The notes under the pieces: model-generated
Databases searched by the model: none
What the model was told of the DNA's origin: nothing
What the model saw: only the letters and a program-made list of their open reading frames with translations
Source: Magicicada septendecula
Lineage: Eukaryota > Arthropoda > Insecta > Hemiptera > Cicadidae
Length of the DNA: 64,000 bases
Assembly (NCBI GenBank): GCA_034769895.1
Contig: CM068367.1
Span: forward strand, 690,546,268 to 690,610,267
Direction of reading: 5' to 3'
Translations under genes and position numbers: made by a program
Shown here: one piece after another, positions 42,859 through 54,996 of the stretch
Layout of the letters: the number at the start of each line of letters is the position of its first letter
Numbering within the stretch: the stretch's first letter is position 1

Positions 42859-45800
42859 ACTTATACACCTGATTTGGAGACTATAATATAATGAATCATA
42901 TTTTTTTATTTAACGCATATAGTAATTATTTTTAATATTTTCCTATAAATAAGAAAAATTTTAAATAGAAATTGTATTGTAATAAAAAATTGTTAATACT
43001 CTAAAATCATACTTTGTAAGTAAATTTATTTATTAACTTTTTTTAATAGTATATTAAGATTATAACCTTTTCTTTCAGGGATATGTTTTAATTTTCTACC
43101 TTCACTAAATAGATTGGATTTTTAAGGTTTAAATTAAGTTTAGCTTCTTGCATAGATAATTTTTATTATTTATTTTTTTTTTAATTTTTTTTCATTGTTG
43201 TAACCATTCAAACTCCTTTGTAACAAACAAAATTAGTATACTTGGTTAATAGTAGTAGTGAAGATTTGAACATATATACTGCAAATTTTATAATTCAATA
43301 AGTTGAAACGTACTGAGACACTATAAGTTACTTCAAATTCAGGATTTCAACATAGGTTGTTCAAATTAAATAAACTCTTACCTTTGGTTGCATTTTCCAG
43401 GGTCTTACAGACGACAATCCACTGCAGACAAGGTTATCTGGGTTTAAGTGCGAAATGATTACGCTAACGCATTTTATACTGTCTAAAATCACATGCTTAT
43501 TTTTTATTTAAAAAAATAAACTCACATCCTTCTTTTACATTCTACGAAAGGTTGTACAACTGTTTTATATCAATATCAAATCATGAACTTAATTCTTATC
43601 CCTATAAGTTTTTTAACTACAATTATAAATGATTTTACGGTATACCGATTTTACTCACTGGATATGAATATATTAAACGCTGTAACGAACCAGTACATAA
43701 CCTTTACACACACATACACACTCTTGCTTTTACATTAATGTTTGAATAAAATCCATTCCCGTAGAGATCTCGTAATAATAGTTATGAATTTTATGACTGT
43801 TCAATTTTGTAATTAGCAGAAAATGATTTAATAAGTACTCAGCCTGGTTGTAGACCTGGTCCAATTTGTGTAAGTACTTTTTTGTCCCGCACTTCGAAAG
43901 TCACTTGAAGTTATTTAGAGTTACTTTGTCCTTCGTCTATCGTTAATTGCTTGCGTATTTTCGAACCGGTTTGTTTAAATTCAATCACTCGAACATTTCA
44001 CGTTTAACAATTCATTCGGCCAACTTTACTGGTGATTAAGTACTTAGGTGGTTAATTTTTTCTGGCCGCGCGTTATACTGTTTGTGCACTTTTTTACATT
44101 GTTTAGTTCTTTAATGGGTAGGCCGCCTATTAATTACGGCCTATCTTGCACCCGAGGCCATCGTTTTACTTAACAAGCTGCACTGTATGCTACTGCTGAC
44201 TGTCTGATGTTCCTCTGCATACTGTGATTCCCAAAGCCTGCTGCTGGGGCAGTTACATAATACGTCTAGTCTAGTTGTCTAGACAGTTGTTTATACTAAC
44301 ATTGTGTTGCTTGTTAAACTGGGACACCTCACAGGTGAAAGCTGACAATTTGAAGATTAAAACTGAATTGATATAAAATAAAATTGAAACTGGGGTGGCA
44401 CACAATTCTGTACTGTTACAGTACTATGACTAGTAGTGGCCACGGTGTAGTTAGTAGTGTTTTGGGTTGTTGTTCCAAATGTGGCGTGGCCAAAAATAGA
44501 AGCCATATTTTACACAGTGACTGTCTCCTCACAAGGTGATACCAAACCAGCAAGTGATCCTCTATAATAGTACTCCTCTACTTAACCTTTTACTGCTGCC
44601 ATTAAACTGTAGGATATCAGTGAGGAAATCTGTGAACATACACACCAAGATGTCACATGTGGTTGAGCTGAATACAGAACTAGAGGAAGCATCAACATGG
44701 GATGTATGAATTCCTGGTTAATGTCACCTTAGTAACAAACAGTAGATTTGTAGTCTATTGTAGTTGAAAATGTTTGTGTCTTTTCCCAGCTATCAGCACA
44801 GTTATTTCCCAGAATTATTCTAATTAAATGTAATGGTAATTATGTTTTATGTCTAATTCTATATTTTTTTTTGAATATTAAATTGTTTTTAATATATGTT
44901 TACATGTGAGTGTGGCTTGACTGTTAACCTTTACATAGAAACAGTTTTTGCTGGTTTTTCATAACACAGCAAAAGTCATAGTGCCTAGAAATTGAGAATT
45001 AGTAATTAGTTATAACAAACATAAAAGTTAAATTATCATTAGTCTTCAAAAATATCTAGCTAATAAGCAGTTGAAATCAAAAATAACCATAAATATTATA
45101 GTAACTAAAAAGTTTAACAATCTTCAAGTACAATCTTATCGAGTTACAAGGTGTGAATTGCTTTTTGGTTGGCCAGTTATTTAGTTAAAGGTGCATGGAT
45201 TATTAGACACATATTTGATTATTAGGTCAAATAATGGTAGGTTATGACAGCCAAAATAGCTTATAGTGTATGTTATTAACCTGGAACATATAATCATATA
45301 CATTTTGATGTATCACTACTAATTTTAGTATTTACTGACTAGGTATATTTAATAACTTATTAACATTTTTGTTTCAGAAGTGAAGATTATAAGTGAACAA
45401 ACATTGGTTAAGATTGACGTGAAAGAAACATGTGCCTAATCAAGATAAATATGGTTTTTGTTCTCATAACATTAAGGGAAACACTCAAGACCAGTATAAA
45501 AAACATTTTTATCTGTTTGGCAGAAAAAAATAAGAATGTTCGTGACATGTAAAAGACCTACACTGAGTTGTTTCGTCTAAGATAAGTTTACTTGCATGTA
45601 TATTTTATAAACTAGGTGCTCTTGAGTGTGGTACAATACACATAATCTGGGCACACATAAGTTGTTAAGTTGGTTACATAAGATATTGTACATAACTGTA
45701 TTATACATTTTAGATATATTATGATTTTGTAATATTTAATACAAGTTATTTTTATATTTAATTATATAAATTAAAAAGTTGTTATTAAAAGCTGGTATAA

Positions 45801-47966
45801 AAACCAATATTGTTTTAGAGTTTTATTAAAACATTGCACCTGACAGACTCATGAACACTGGTTTTGTAATGGTGTCATTATTTTAAAGATGACACATTAT
45901 TAAAACTTAGAAATACAGCTAAAAATATGCACTTCAGTTATTTTTACTTACTATTCAATTTAAACCTAAGCTGTTGTAAACTTTCTACCCAGTTAAAATC
46001 TGTGTAGCAAGAAAAACATTATCAGGTATATTTACCAGTAAAACATCATCAAGTAAAGATAACATTGTATGAATTAAGATATTAATGTAATTTTGTATCT
46101 TCCAGACAGTGATTGAAATAAAACACATGTATCACTGTCGACACCTTGTTTATTACTGACATCACAAATCAGTTTTCACAAATAAAAATATAACAGAAAA
46201 TACAATTTCGATTCACAACTGTGATATCAGTTATTAACACAATCGTAATTTATACAAACAAAAAGGTAACGTACAAGTATAATATTGATCCACAAATGTG
46301 GTACCAAACACACATACTAACTCTAACTCACTTAACTGAAATCTCAATAAATCACTAACTTTTGACTCTGCCTACTACTGTTTATATATAGTTGGTAATG
46401 ACATCGTTCGCCAACATGCGTCACAAGAATTGCCTAGGAGATTTCAGGCATATATTCGAGAACCTGGTAGAACAAATTACGTTTATCTATAAATATATAG
46501 TTCATTGATACAGAACATTCTAGTGTATTCTATAAATAGTGTCTATTAATATACATAAATTGTGGACAACAAGAATACACGTAACATAACCTATGCATGT
46601 AACATATACGTATTCTAATGACAAATAATTTTAATAATACCAGTCATAATATTATATCGTGTAGTACTTTGAATGTAGGTTGGGGGTTCTCTAGTATACA
46701 ACAAATTAAATACTTTGCACTACCTGACATCTGCCATCTTGTCAATGAAGCAATAAAGCAAAGTGAAAATTTGTAATTAGGTTGTTTGAGTAGTATGAAG
46801 TATTTTAAAAATATTAAATTTGTTATACCTATCCCAAGAAAAAATTGCCATAAAACTATTTTTGGTATACAAATATCTACAGATCTGACACAGTGTTTAT
46901 CCCAGAAGGCAATAACTAAATATGTCTACACAGTCAGCACATATTAAATACAGCAAACAATATACAGGAGATGAGGAAATTTGTTTACTGCGACCATTGA
47001 ACTTGCAGTGACGAATTAAGTATAAGTAGATCAGTGAATCTGTATCAAATTTTCTTCCAAACTTGGATATTTTCCTGTAGCAATTATTCTTGCACAATTA
47101 AAGAGAGTTTTGTGGATAATGATTTAGTGAAGCGTAGATTAAATTGTAGTACCAATGTTTTACAGGTGGAGTCCACTACAAATTATTAATGGTCTGAAAT
47201 ATTTTCAAAAATCAGAATTGTACAAAAATTAGCAAGTGACCTGAAACTTGATGATTCCACAGAATATTGATGTTTTTGATTCCACCTTCATTAGTTTTTG
47301 ACAGAGAATCTGGCTGAAATGAGGTACTACATGTGGTGGCAAAATTTGCTCTGCACAACAGAGCAAATTTAATGCTGAAGTTTCACTTATAAAAGCTAGA
47401 TCTGCCAACAAGGTAACTGAATAATAGGATTAGTTACGGGTCTACAACTGAAACTCTGAAATCAAAAGACAATCTTTTCAATGCAAGTTGCCTGAGATTC
47501 CTTGTTTGAAGAAGACAGCAAAATCAGAGCAACATCAAGGCTATGATGATGCTTTTTTATCTTGAAGGCACTGCACAATGTGAATATGCTCATACAGAAC
47601 AGGTACAAAATAAAGATAATTATTATGTCAGAATTTTCTGCTGGCTCAGGGATGTAGAATGTATGTAGTAACCTGTTATAACATTGCAGAAATCAGATCA
47701 TATAGGGTATCTATAAGTATTATAGAAATGCTAGAAGGTAAGATAATTTAATAAATAAATAATGAAGAAAAAATATAAAATGAAGATAAGAAAGAAGAGT
47801 TGTAAACAAGAATAATCATTAAAAGAATAGACTAGACTGACAAACAAATGACTATGACCCAATCCCAGAGATTGGCCAGATAAAGAAATAAAGATGAGAA
47901 AGATATACTGAAATTAAGAAGACAAATCAATGATAAGAGACACAATTGAGTAAAGAAAATATATAA
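42859..47966. other. 5.1 kb without recognised gene
   Basis: I see no protein-coding similarity, RNA gene or terminal repeat that I can support. A possible first coding exon on the - strand lies at about 43382-43393 (ATGCAACCAAAG followed by GTAAGAG). About 43900-44260 is less AT-rich than its surroundings. 46130-46690 looks like repeat DNA but has no partner in the window. Confidence 0.45.
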
Positions 47967-48034
47967 ATATTACTATTGTTTGACGACTCGGAACACTAAG
48001 TTTTTTATAAGTAAAATCGTAAAGATTTACCTTA

Positions 48035-48079
48035 CAGCCTAAACCGGCTTTCACCTTTAGAAGGCTTCATCAGAGGCTG
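48035..48079 (-). ncRNA. Hammerhead ribozyme (type I), PLE3 left arm
   Basis: Same sequence as the copy at 48763-48807, on the - strand: CAGCCU, CUGAUGA, stem II GCCUU-CUA-AAGGU, GAAA, GCCGGU, UU and AGGCUG. It lies in the sense orientation relative to the GIY-YIG frame. Confidence 0.78.
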
Positions 48080-48104
48080 CCGTAGGTAGCGCTGTCCGTC
48101 TTCT

Positions 48105-48495
48105 TGTTGGCGACGGGATAGTTTTTCGAAAGATCGATGCTGTGTGTGTGTGTGGTGAGATGTGTTCGAATAATGCGTGCGATTTGAATTGTGTCTGTTC
48201 ATTTAGGATGTCGTTTTTATTTGTTTTTGTGTGTTTGTATATTTCTAATTGTTCTAGAGTGTCTAGTTTTCGCCCTTTTGTGTGTACGTGTAGAATGTTC
48301 ATGTTATTGTCGATGTTTTTATATGTGTGGTTTGCTTCAATGAGGTGGTTTGCAAAGGTGGAATCTGTAGTGGTGTGGAGTGCCTTTGTGTGTTCAATGT
48401 ATCTCTGTTTGAAGCTACGTCCTGTCTGGCCTATGTAGAATTTATTGCAATTTAGCTTGTATACACCGGGTAGATCGAATTTGTTTTGTGTTTTC
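48105..48495 (-). pseudogene. PLE3 GIY-YIG endonuclease domain, 5' truncated
   Basis: LPGVYKLNCNKFYIGQTGRS (GIY-YIG-type motif) is followed by FKQRYIEH, DSTFANHLIEANHTY and LDTLEQLEIYKHTKTN. This is the endonuclease and tail of a Penelope-like protein. No RT sequence precedes it: upstream (beyond 48495) the DNA is the inverted copy, so the text there is antisense. Similar in organisation to PLE2 and PLE1 but a distinct family. Confidence 0.88.
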
Positions 48496-48762
48496 CACCT
48501 CATTGAAGCAAACCACACATATAAAAACATCGACAATAACATTAACATTCTACACGTACACACAAAAGGCCGAAAACTAGATACTCTAGAACAATTAGAA
48601 ATATACAAACACACAAAAACAAATAAAAAACGACATCCTAAACGAACAGACACAATTCAAATCGCACACATTATTCGAACACATCTCACCACACACACAC
48701 AGCATCGATCTTTCGAAAAACTATCCCGTCGCCAACAACAAGACGGACAGCGCTACCTACGG

Positions 48763-48807
48763 CAGCCTCTGATGAAGCCTTCTAAAGGTGAAAGCCGGTT
48801 TAGGCTG
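48763..48807 (+). ncRNA. Hammerhead ribozyme (type I), PLE3 right arm
   Basis: CAGCCT 48763-48768, CTGATGA 48769-48775, A, stem II GCCTT-CTA-AAGGT 48777-48789, GAAA 48790-48793, near-palindromic GCCGGT 48794-48799, T-T 48800-48801 and AGGCTG 48802-48807. The stem I strands are perfect 6-bp complements. Predicted cleavage is after T 48801. Confidence 0.78.
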
Positions 48808-48875
48808 TAAGGTAAATCTTTACGATTTTACTTATAAAAAACTTAGTGTTCCGAGTCGTCAAACAATAGTGATAT

Positions 48876-49330
48876 TTAGTTGAGTAACGGACACGTCATG
48901 GACAACGAAATACAAGAAAATATATAAGTAACCATGAATAAAACAAATAATAAAGAAAGTACACCAACCATAAAAACATAAGTAAGACAATTATTATTAA
49001 ATAAAGTATGTTGTTAAGGACCTTATTTTAATAAAAAGGTAAAGCACAAAATGTTAAAGAATAATTATAAACGTATATTTAGAATATCATTGAAACCAAG
49101 AGTGAGAGATAGGTAGGGAGTGGTAACAATAAACAGTGAAGTGATGAGAATATAAAAATAAACAACTTATAATCTTAAGAAAAAGAATAGTGACCAAGTG
49201 TAACAAACCAAAACCATAAACAAATGGTGAATAAGAAAATAAGTTAATTGTGTTAGACTGTAAGAAACAGAGCAGGTGTGGGTGTTAGAAATAGAAAAAC
49301 ATACTATTACTAAAAGAATAACTATAATAT
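48876..49330. other. No gene recognised
   Basis: Plain AT-rich DNA up to the first LTR. CACGTCATGGACAACG at about 48893-48908 may still belong to the PLE3 3' region, since the 33.1 kb fragment shares it. Confidence 0.5.
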
Positions 49331-51370
49331 TGTAACGTTACATAACCCAGTCCCAAAAATGATAACTTAATTACCCCACCATAAAGGTCAGAAATGGGTA
49401 TAATATACCTAGCTCTAAATTACTTTATATCACGAAACATTATAAACTATACTTAATTGATATAAAGTGTACCAAGTGAGTTATAGTGTACCCAGTGAGT
49501 AAATAAGTGACTTTGAAGGGAGCATCTCACAGACTTATGCTGTAGATGTAGAAACAATTGATTATAATAGTAGACTGTATTGCTACTAACCAATTATGTG
49601 TTTTGTTTAAATATTGTATGATTTGTATTGTGTAGGCAACTAAAATTTAGTACCTAGGTTTAATTTTATATTTAATAGAATAATTATGTTTGAATATAAG
49701 ATAACCCAGGGTTAAATATAAAAGAGTTAAATATAAAATAAAATAATACTGTATGAGTAAAATGGCAGAAGAAAATAGTGCAGTGTAAGGATACTATAAG
49801 AAATTAATAAATAATATATAAATTCAATTAAAGGAAATATTAATATTAAAGACCTATATCTAAGGTTATGAGAAAATAAACGGAAAACCCTTATATAAAT
49901 CAAATTGGATAATAAACCAAATTTAAAAAGAATTATTTTTCTATCAATAAGAAATAAATTTATAATAATTAAAAACAGCCTATATACTCAAAAGTAGATA
50001 GAAGCACCAATAAAAAATGATATAAAAATTATTGGTTACTAAGAGTAACCGGATAAGGAAATATGAATTATTGTAAAAACGATTGGAAACCGTTCGGTTG
50101 AGAAAAAGTAAGGTCACAAAAATTTTATTAAAACCATTTAAAACTTTTGGAAACAGTGCCAAAATGGAATAAAAATTAACTCATAGTATCCACCTTATGT
50201 TCAAACTCCTTCAGATATCAACTATAACGTGCTTTACCCGATAAAAAAGTGAAATAACCAATTACCAGATCTGGCCTAGCTAAACCGCACTTCGAGATTT
50301 TGGCGAGATTGTATCTTATGGACATTCAACGAAATTACAAAACAACTAGAACTACAACACTAGAAACAGCTCCATTTAAGTAAAAACTTCGAGGAAAGAG
50401 GTAATATAAACTTTATTAATAATTATTAACCAAGAAATCCTCATGTCAAATCGTTGTGCAGTTCCAATATTTCGTAAATGATTCCATGTGTATAATAAAG
50501 AAATAATCTGCACTCTTGCGGACAAATCCGGAACTACATACTACGAAATAAACCAAAAATTCGAAATTTATTGTTTTTATCTTGTAAAGCATAGTATATA
50601 ATTATTCATTTCTGACCGTCTCATAACACAAAGAACTTACCCTTAACCCTGGGGAAATTAATAAAACGAATTATATGTTGTTTAATGTCTAATCAAGGAT
50701 AAAATTATAAAATCATAAAAAATATATTTTATGATAATTCAAATGTTTACCTAACTAAATCGATCCAATGTACCGCTGACTGAAAAGATCGATTATAATA
50801 CTTGTATACTGGAAGAAGAGGAAATCAGTGTATTACATAAATAAATACTCTGAATATTTTATGTTAAATAATCAAACGTGTATTCTTTATTGTAGAGGCT
50901 AGTTGTTGTAGATTTTCAGGAAGCCAAGAAGAGGACGATCCATAGGGGAGTATCACCGAACAGTGGTGTTTGTTTAACCTAACATTTTGAGGTTGATGTC
51001 AAAATCAGCTGATCTTATGAACAGCGAATATTTAAAAAATAAGAAATTGTATACTCTGGGTGTAACAACTTTGTTCTTACTCTCTCTTCTAACTAAGATT
51101 AAACAACTTCCTTAATCTCTACCAAATCACACACACTCGATTTCTGTTTCGTTTGGTAAACATCAAATCCAATTGATTTGAACATTAATAAATATAATTC
51201 ATAAGTGACGATTGCAAAAAGGTATTCTGACCGCACCGAGACTTTCAAAAAGTAACTCTATACCTCATAAAAAGCGATCACGTTACAAATTGACGTACTA
51301 ACGTGGGGCTTAATTAGGAAAGCATAATAAATAATAAGATACTTTCGCTAGATACCCGCGAGACGTTACA
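49331..51370 (+). repeat. Array LTR1
   Basis: 2040 bp, TGTAACGTTACATAACCC to GAGACGTTACA. The ends form TGTAACG/CGTTACA inverted termini. It lacks a 13-bp AATAATATAAAAT-type insertion present in LTR2 and LTR3 (about 55404). Preceded by ...CTATAATAT; the far right flank is outside the window, so no target duplication can be checked. Confidence 0.9.
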
Positions 51371-51373
51371 AAA

Positions 51374-51394
51374 TGGCGCTCAACGTAAAAGGGC
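51374..51394 (+). promoter_or_regulatory. Primer-binding site, array unit 1
   Basis: TGGCGCTCAACGTAAAAGGG, three bases after LTR1, resembles the TGGCGCCCAACG-type primer site used by many Gypsy-group elements (tRNA-Lys-like). Unit 2 has the same at 57053; unit 3 reads TGGCGTTCAACG at 62731. Confidence 0.7.
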
Positions 51395-51465
51395 TGTAAT
51401 TAGAAAAGAATTTTGAGATATTCAACAAAATAATATACCAAAAAACCTAATTATCGTCGGCAGTT

Positions 51466-53682
51466 ATGAGAAAACAAGAAATGCATAATACCAGAGGCAG
51501 ATCGAAGAAGAGGGCAGAAGAAAAGGAGAAGGAAGAAGGTGGACAGGAACGAGAGATAGAAATAGTCATGGACAGTGAAATGGAACAACCAACGGGTGAT
51601 AAAGAAGAAACCGAAGTAGTCACAAACACGGAAAAGGAAAGAGTTGAAGAAGATGCCCAAGGGGACCAACCAGATAAAGCGGAAGCCAGAAGAGAACCAG
51701 ATTGGCAAGAAATGATGAGGCTAATGATGGAGAAAATGGATAGCATTAAGGAAAGCAATAAGCAAACAAATGACAAAATAGATGAAAACTCAAGGAAACA
51801 AATTGAAACCTTGAGCGAGAAATTTAATAAAATAGATGAAAATTTTAAGAAACAGGAGGAAAACTCGAAGCAAACCAATGAGGAAAATAAGGAGAATTTT
51901 AGGAAACAGGAGGAAACTTCAAAGAAACAAAACGAAACTTTGAAGGAACAAAACAAGTGAACCAATGATAAAATAGATGAAAACTGTAGGAAACAGGAGG
52001 AACAAAATAGACAAACCAATGACAAAATAGATAGCATTCAGGAAAGTTTAGTCAGACAACTAAACGAAAAAATAGAGACCATTCATGGAAATATCAGAGA
52101 AACCATGAATGAACAAAACCAGGAATTGAGAGAAATTATTAACGGTCAAAGGGAAGAGATGAACACCAAATTTGAAGAAAATAATAAAAATATACAACAA
52201 ATTCATGAGAAAATTGAAATGGTCAGTAATACACTCAGCCAAAGAGTAGATGAATATAAGGAAGAGTCAGAAAAGAAATTAATAGAAACCAATCAAAGAT
52301 TGGATAAAACAGAAGAAAAGATGGAACAAATTAAAACAGGAATAGATGCACGAATGGACCGAGAGGAACAAAGTAATCAAGTTCGTATAATGGCCATACG
52401 CCAAGAAAACAATGACCAGTTAGATAGTATAAAAAGCAGTCAAAACTGTAAATTCACAGATTTCCACGAAACGGTAGAGAATGTCAAGAATCAGTTCCAT
52501 AGCCGAGTAGAGAAATTAGATAATTTGCAACAAATACAAACAAACTTACAAGGGGATGTAGATAGAATAGGTTCCAGATCTACATGCAACACTCATCATG
52601 TTATCCAAGATAGTAGGGAAAGTGTAAACTTTCGGGATTATCGCAGAAACCCACTCGAATTTTTAGGGAGAGTAGATGAAATTTTGAATAGATCAAAGGA
52701 GAACCGATGGAACATGATCAAAGGGATATTAGACGAATCTTTCAAAAACATTAACGATAATTGGTGGACTGTAATCAGGAACGAGGTGTGTGATTATGGG
52801 AGTTTCAAAACAATGTTCAAACTTAAGTACTGGTCGGAGTCAGTGCAAAACATTATTAGAGACGATATCTGTCATGGTAGGTATGACCGCAATATAGGAC
52901 AAACACCTACTGCTTATTTTTTGGGGAAGGTGTGTGTGGCAAAATATTTAGACCCAAAGATCCCTGAAGAGTGTTTGGTGACCAAAATTGCGTATCACTT
53001 CGAGGAAAAGATTATAAGCGCACGATTAAGTGGACAAATAAAAACTATTGGAGGCATGGAAACGCTACTGGAGATTTATGAGCAAGAATCTTATTACAGG
53101 AGGAGTAGATGGAGGTCAGGGAATACGGAGGAGCGGAAAAATGAACCACCTAGAGATAATCGACCAAGAGTAAATTATGTCAGTGCCAACAACAATTATT
53201 ACAGTAATCGTTATCAAGGAAAACGTCCGTATTTTAACCAAAGACAAAATTATGATAGACGAGATGAGAGAAACAACTACAACAGACAACAATGGAATGA
53301 TCATGATGAATATAGAAGGTCCAGAAGTGGGGATAGAAATAGGGACATACCTTCGGGAGATCCAACAAGTGACAATCGGGGAACTAATCAAGCCCAAGTA
53401 AATTATATAATGGCTGATGAGAGGGATTCGAGGAGACAAGATGAACAGCAACAAAGAAAGGTGGACAAACGAGTTGACCGTGGGAAAAACCAAGGTACTA
53501 ATCCTGGTCCCAGTAATAAAGATGAGAGACTATATCCATACGATAATATTGAAATGTATGGTAGTGATCTACAATGGGGCAATCCAATAGCAAATTTTAT
53601 TGACAAGTTTAACCAACAGAATCCACGGGAAAAATATAAGAGTGGATCAATCTGTGTTGTGAGTGATACCGAAAACGGTTAA
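51466..53682 (+). CDS. Gag-like protein, array unit 1, with one in-frame TGA
   Basis: The start is MRKQEMHNTRGRSKKR at 51466. Residues 1-90 are charged. About residues 85-350 form a long coiled coil with repeats of the NDKIDENxRKQ(E/N)E type. A capsid-like domain follows at about 395-560 (NPLEFLGRVDEILNRSKENR, FKTMFKLKYWS, TPTAYFLGKVCVAKYL). The Arg/Asn/Tyr-rich basic tail (RRSRWRSGN, RYQGKRPYFNQRQN) would suit RNA binding. No CCHC zinc knuckle. TGA at 51958-51960 (codon 165, in NKxTNDKIDE) is the only stop before TAA at 53680; the frame is otherwise open for 738 codons. Translation could also restart downstream (first clear Met at 52105). The family assignment rests on the capsid-like block, LTRs and primer site. 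Confidence 0.8.
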
Positions 53683-54980
53683 GCTAATTTTAAATGAAAT
53701 ATTGAGAAAAGGATTGAATTAATAAAACCCCAAAATTCAAAAAGCATGTAAGGATAACTTACTCAAGTTATTTCGAAACAATATAATTTAAAATAAAAAG
53801 ACTGAAACCCCAAAATACCAAAAGCACGTAAGGACAACTTACTCAATTTATTCAGGAACAATATGATTTAATAAAAAGTATGTAAGTACGACTTACTTTA
53901 AATATTTTGAAACGATATAATTTGATTTAACAAACAACAAACCACCAAGAAAAAGAGAACAGATGATTAAATAATATTTATAAAGAACTGATTTAAAATG
54001 GAATGATAGAAAAAATAATATTTTGATGGTAAAAAACAGAAAAATAAATAAATAAATAAAAACAATTGATGGTAATGTGCTCAAATAAGAAGAATAACGA
54101 ATAATTTATTGACTACAATGAAGCTGAAGGAGGATAATAATTAATACAACAATAATTTAGAATCTCTCGGAATTGAAGATGATATAAGAAGAAATGATAC
54201 GGAGAAATAGGTCACAAGAAGGAAAGACAAAAGGATTTTAAAATAATGCCTATCAATAATGTTATATGCTATTAGTTAACGGAAAAGAAGAAGGAATCAA
54301 GAAGAAAAGGAAATATAATTAAATGCAAACAGCAACAGTATGAAGAATCCCAAAAGTGTTTAGTATTAGTCGCTAATCGACTACTTGTAATTTTTTTATT
54401 ATAACGAATTGACCGTAGAAATGTTCCGGCAATAATTTTCCTGAGCAGGGATGATGTTCCCCTGGTCTCAGAAGGTGTAAGGATGGACAGCGGAGTTATG
54501 GACCCAAAAGTGGCCACCCGAACTGAACCACCGCACAGGATAGGGAAAAATGTTAGGGAAATTGAATATTTAAGGGATAATTATAAAATAGCTGAAAAGA
54601 GTGATATTAGATTCCAGAAGTATGAATGTAGAAAATAGAAGGAAGATAGCAGACAGAAGCTTAATTGAGAAAGCGAATTTATAGAAGTAAATAGAAATAT
54701 AAGCATTAAAACAAGTTTTTTATGATTAGTGTGACCAGCCCTTATAAAGTAATATGTGGAAGGACCACTACCCAGAGAATATAAATCATTGATGAATTTG
54801 CCTCCAAGAGAGAGAGAGAGTTGAGTAGGAAAACAGCAATTACCATTTAACCGAATAACAGGTATATAACCAGTATGAAATGAAAGAAGATATTATGAAG
54901 ATATAAAACAGGAATATTATGAAGTTTGAAGAAGTCAACAATTTATTTTGGAAACAAGTAAAACGAAAATAAATTTGTTC
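53683..54980 (+). other. Non-coding tail of array unit 1
   Basis: A-rich DNA between gag and LTR2, with an internal duplication of an AAAGCAYGTAAGGAYAACTTACTCAA motif (about 53741 and 53821, with a shorter version at 53878) and a (GA)n run at about 54812. No pol sequence or other coding signal. Unit 2 has the same tail at 59358-60657. Confidence 0.75.
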
Positions 54981-54996
54981 TAGTGGGGGGGCTTTA
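54981..54996 (+). promoter_or_regulatory. Polypurine tract, array unit 1
   Basis: TAGTGGGGGGGCTTTA immediately before LTR2, positioned as the plus-strand primer. In unit 2 the G run is one base longer (60659-60674). Confidence 0.75.

Larger units (their letters stand above)
47967..48875. mobile_element. Palindromic PLE copy (PLE3) with ribozyme in each arm
   Basis: Arms 47967-48346 and 48496-48875 are reverse complements (TTGTTTGACGACTCGGAAC ... CCACCTCATTGAAGC at the inner ends), with a spacer of about 150 bp unique to the - strand copy. Each arm carries the C-terminal coding tail, 3' UTR and hammerhead motif of a Penelope-like element. It is 5'-truncated inside the endonuclease domain. A related 3' fragment lies at 33120-33360. 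Confidence 0.88.

Noticed and set aside
46130-46690. Possible LTR (resembles the Copia LTR in A/T pattern)
   Set aside because: I could not define TG...CA ends, a second copy or a target duplication.
48142-48810. + strand frames across the PLE3 palindrome
   Set aside because: They are antisense or the mirrored second copy of the C-terminal tail, not a separate gene.
51447-52037. Long Ser/Leu/Phe-rich open frame on the - strand, also at 57126-57716 and 62804-63394
   Set aside because: It is the antisense of the gag coiled-coil. Its composition (Ser, Phe, Leu) follows from GAA/AAA-rich sense codons, and the sense frame has the coherent domain order.
53116-53493. Hydrophobic - strand frame and + strand Ile/Thr-rich frame over the gag tail
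   Set aside because: These are shadows of the Arg/Asn/Tyr-rich gag tail in other frames. They repeat in unit 2 only because the DNA repeats.
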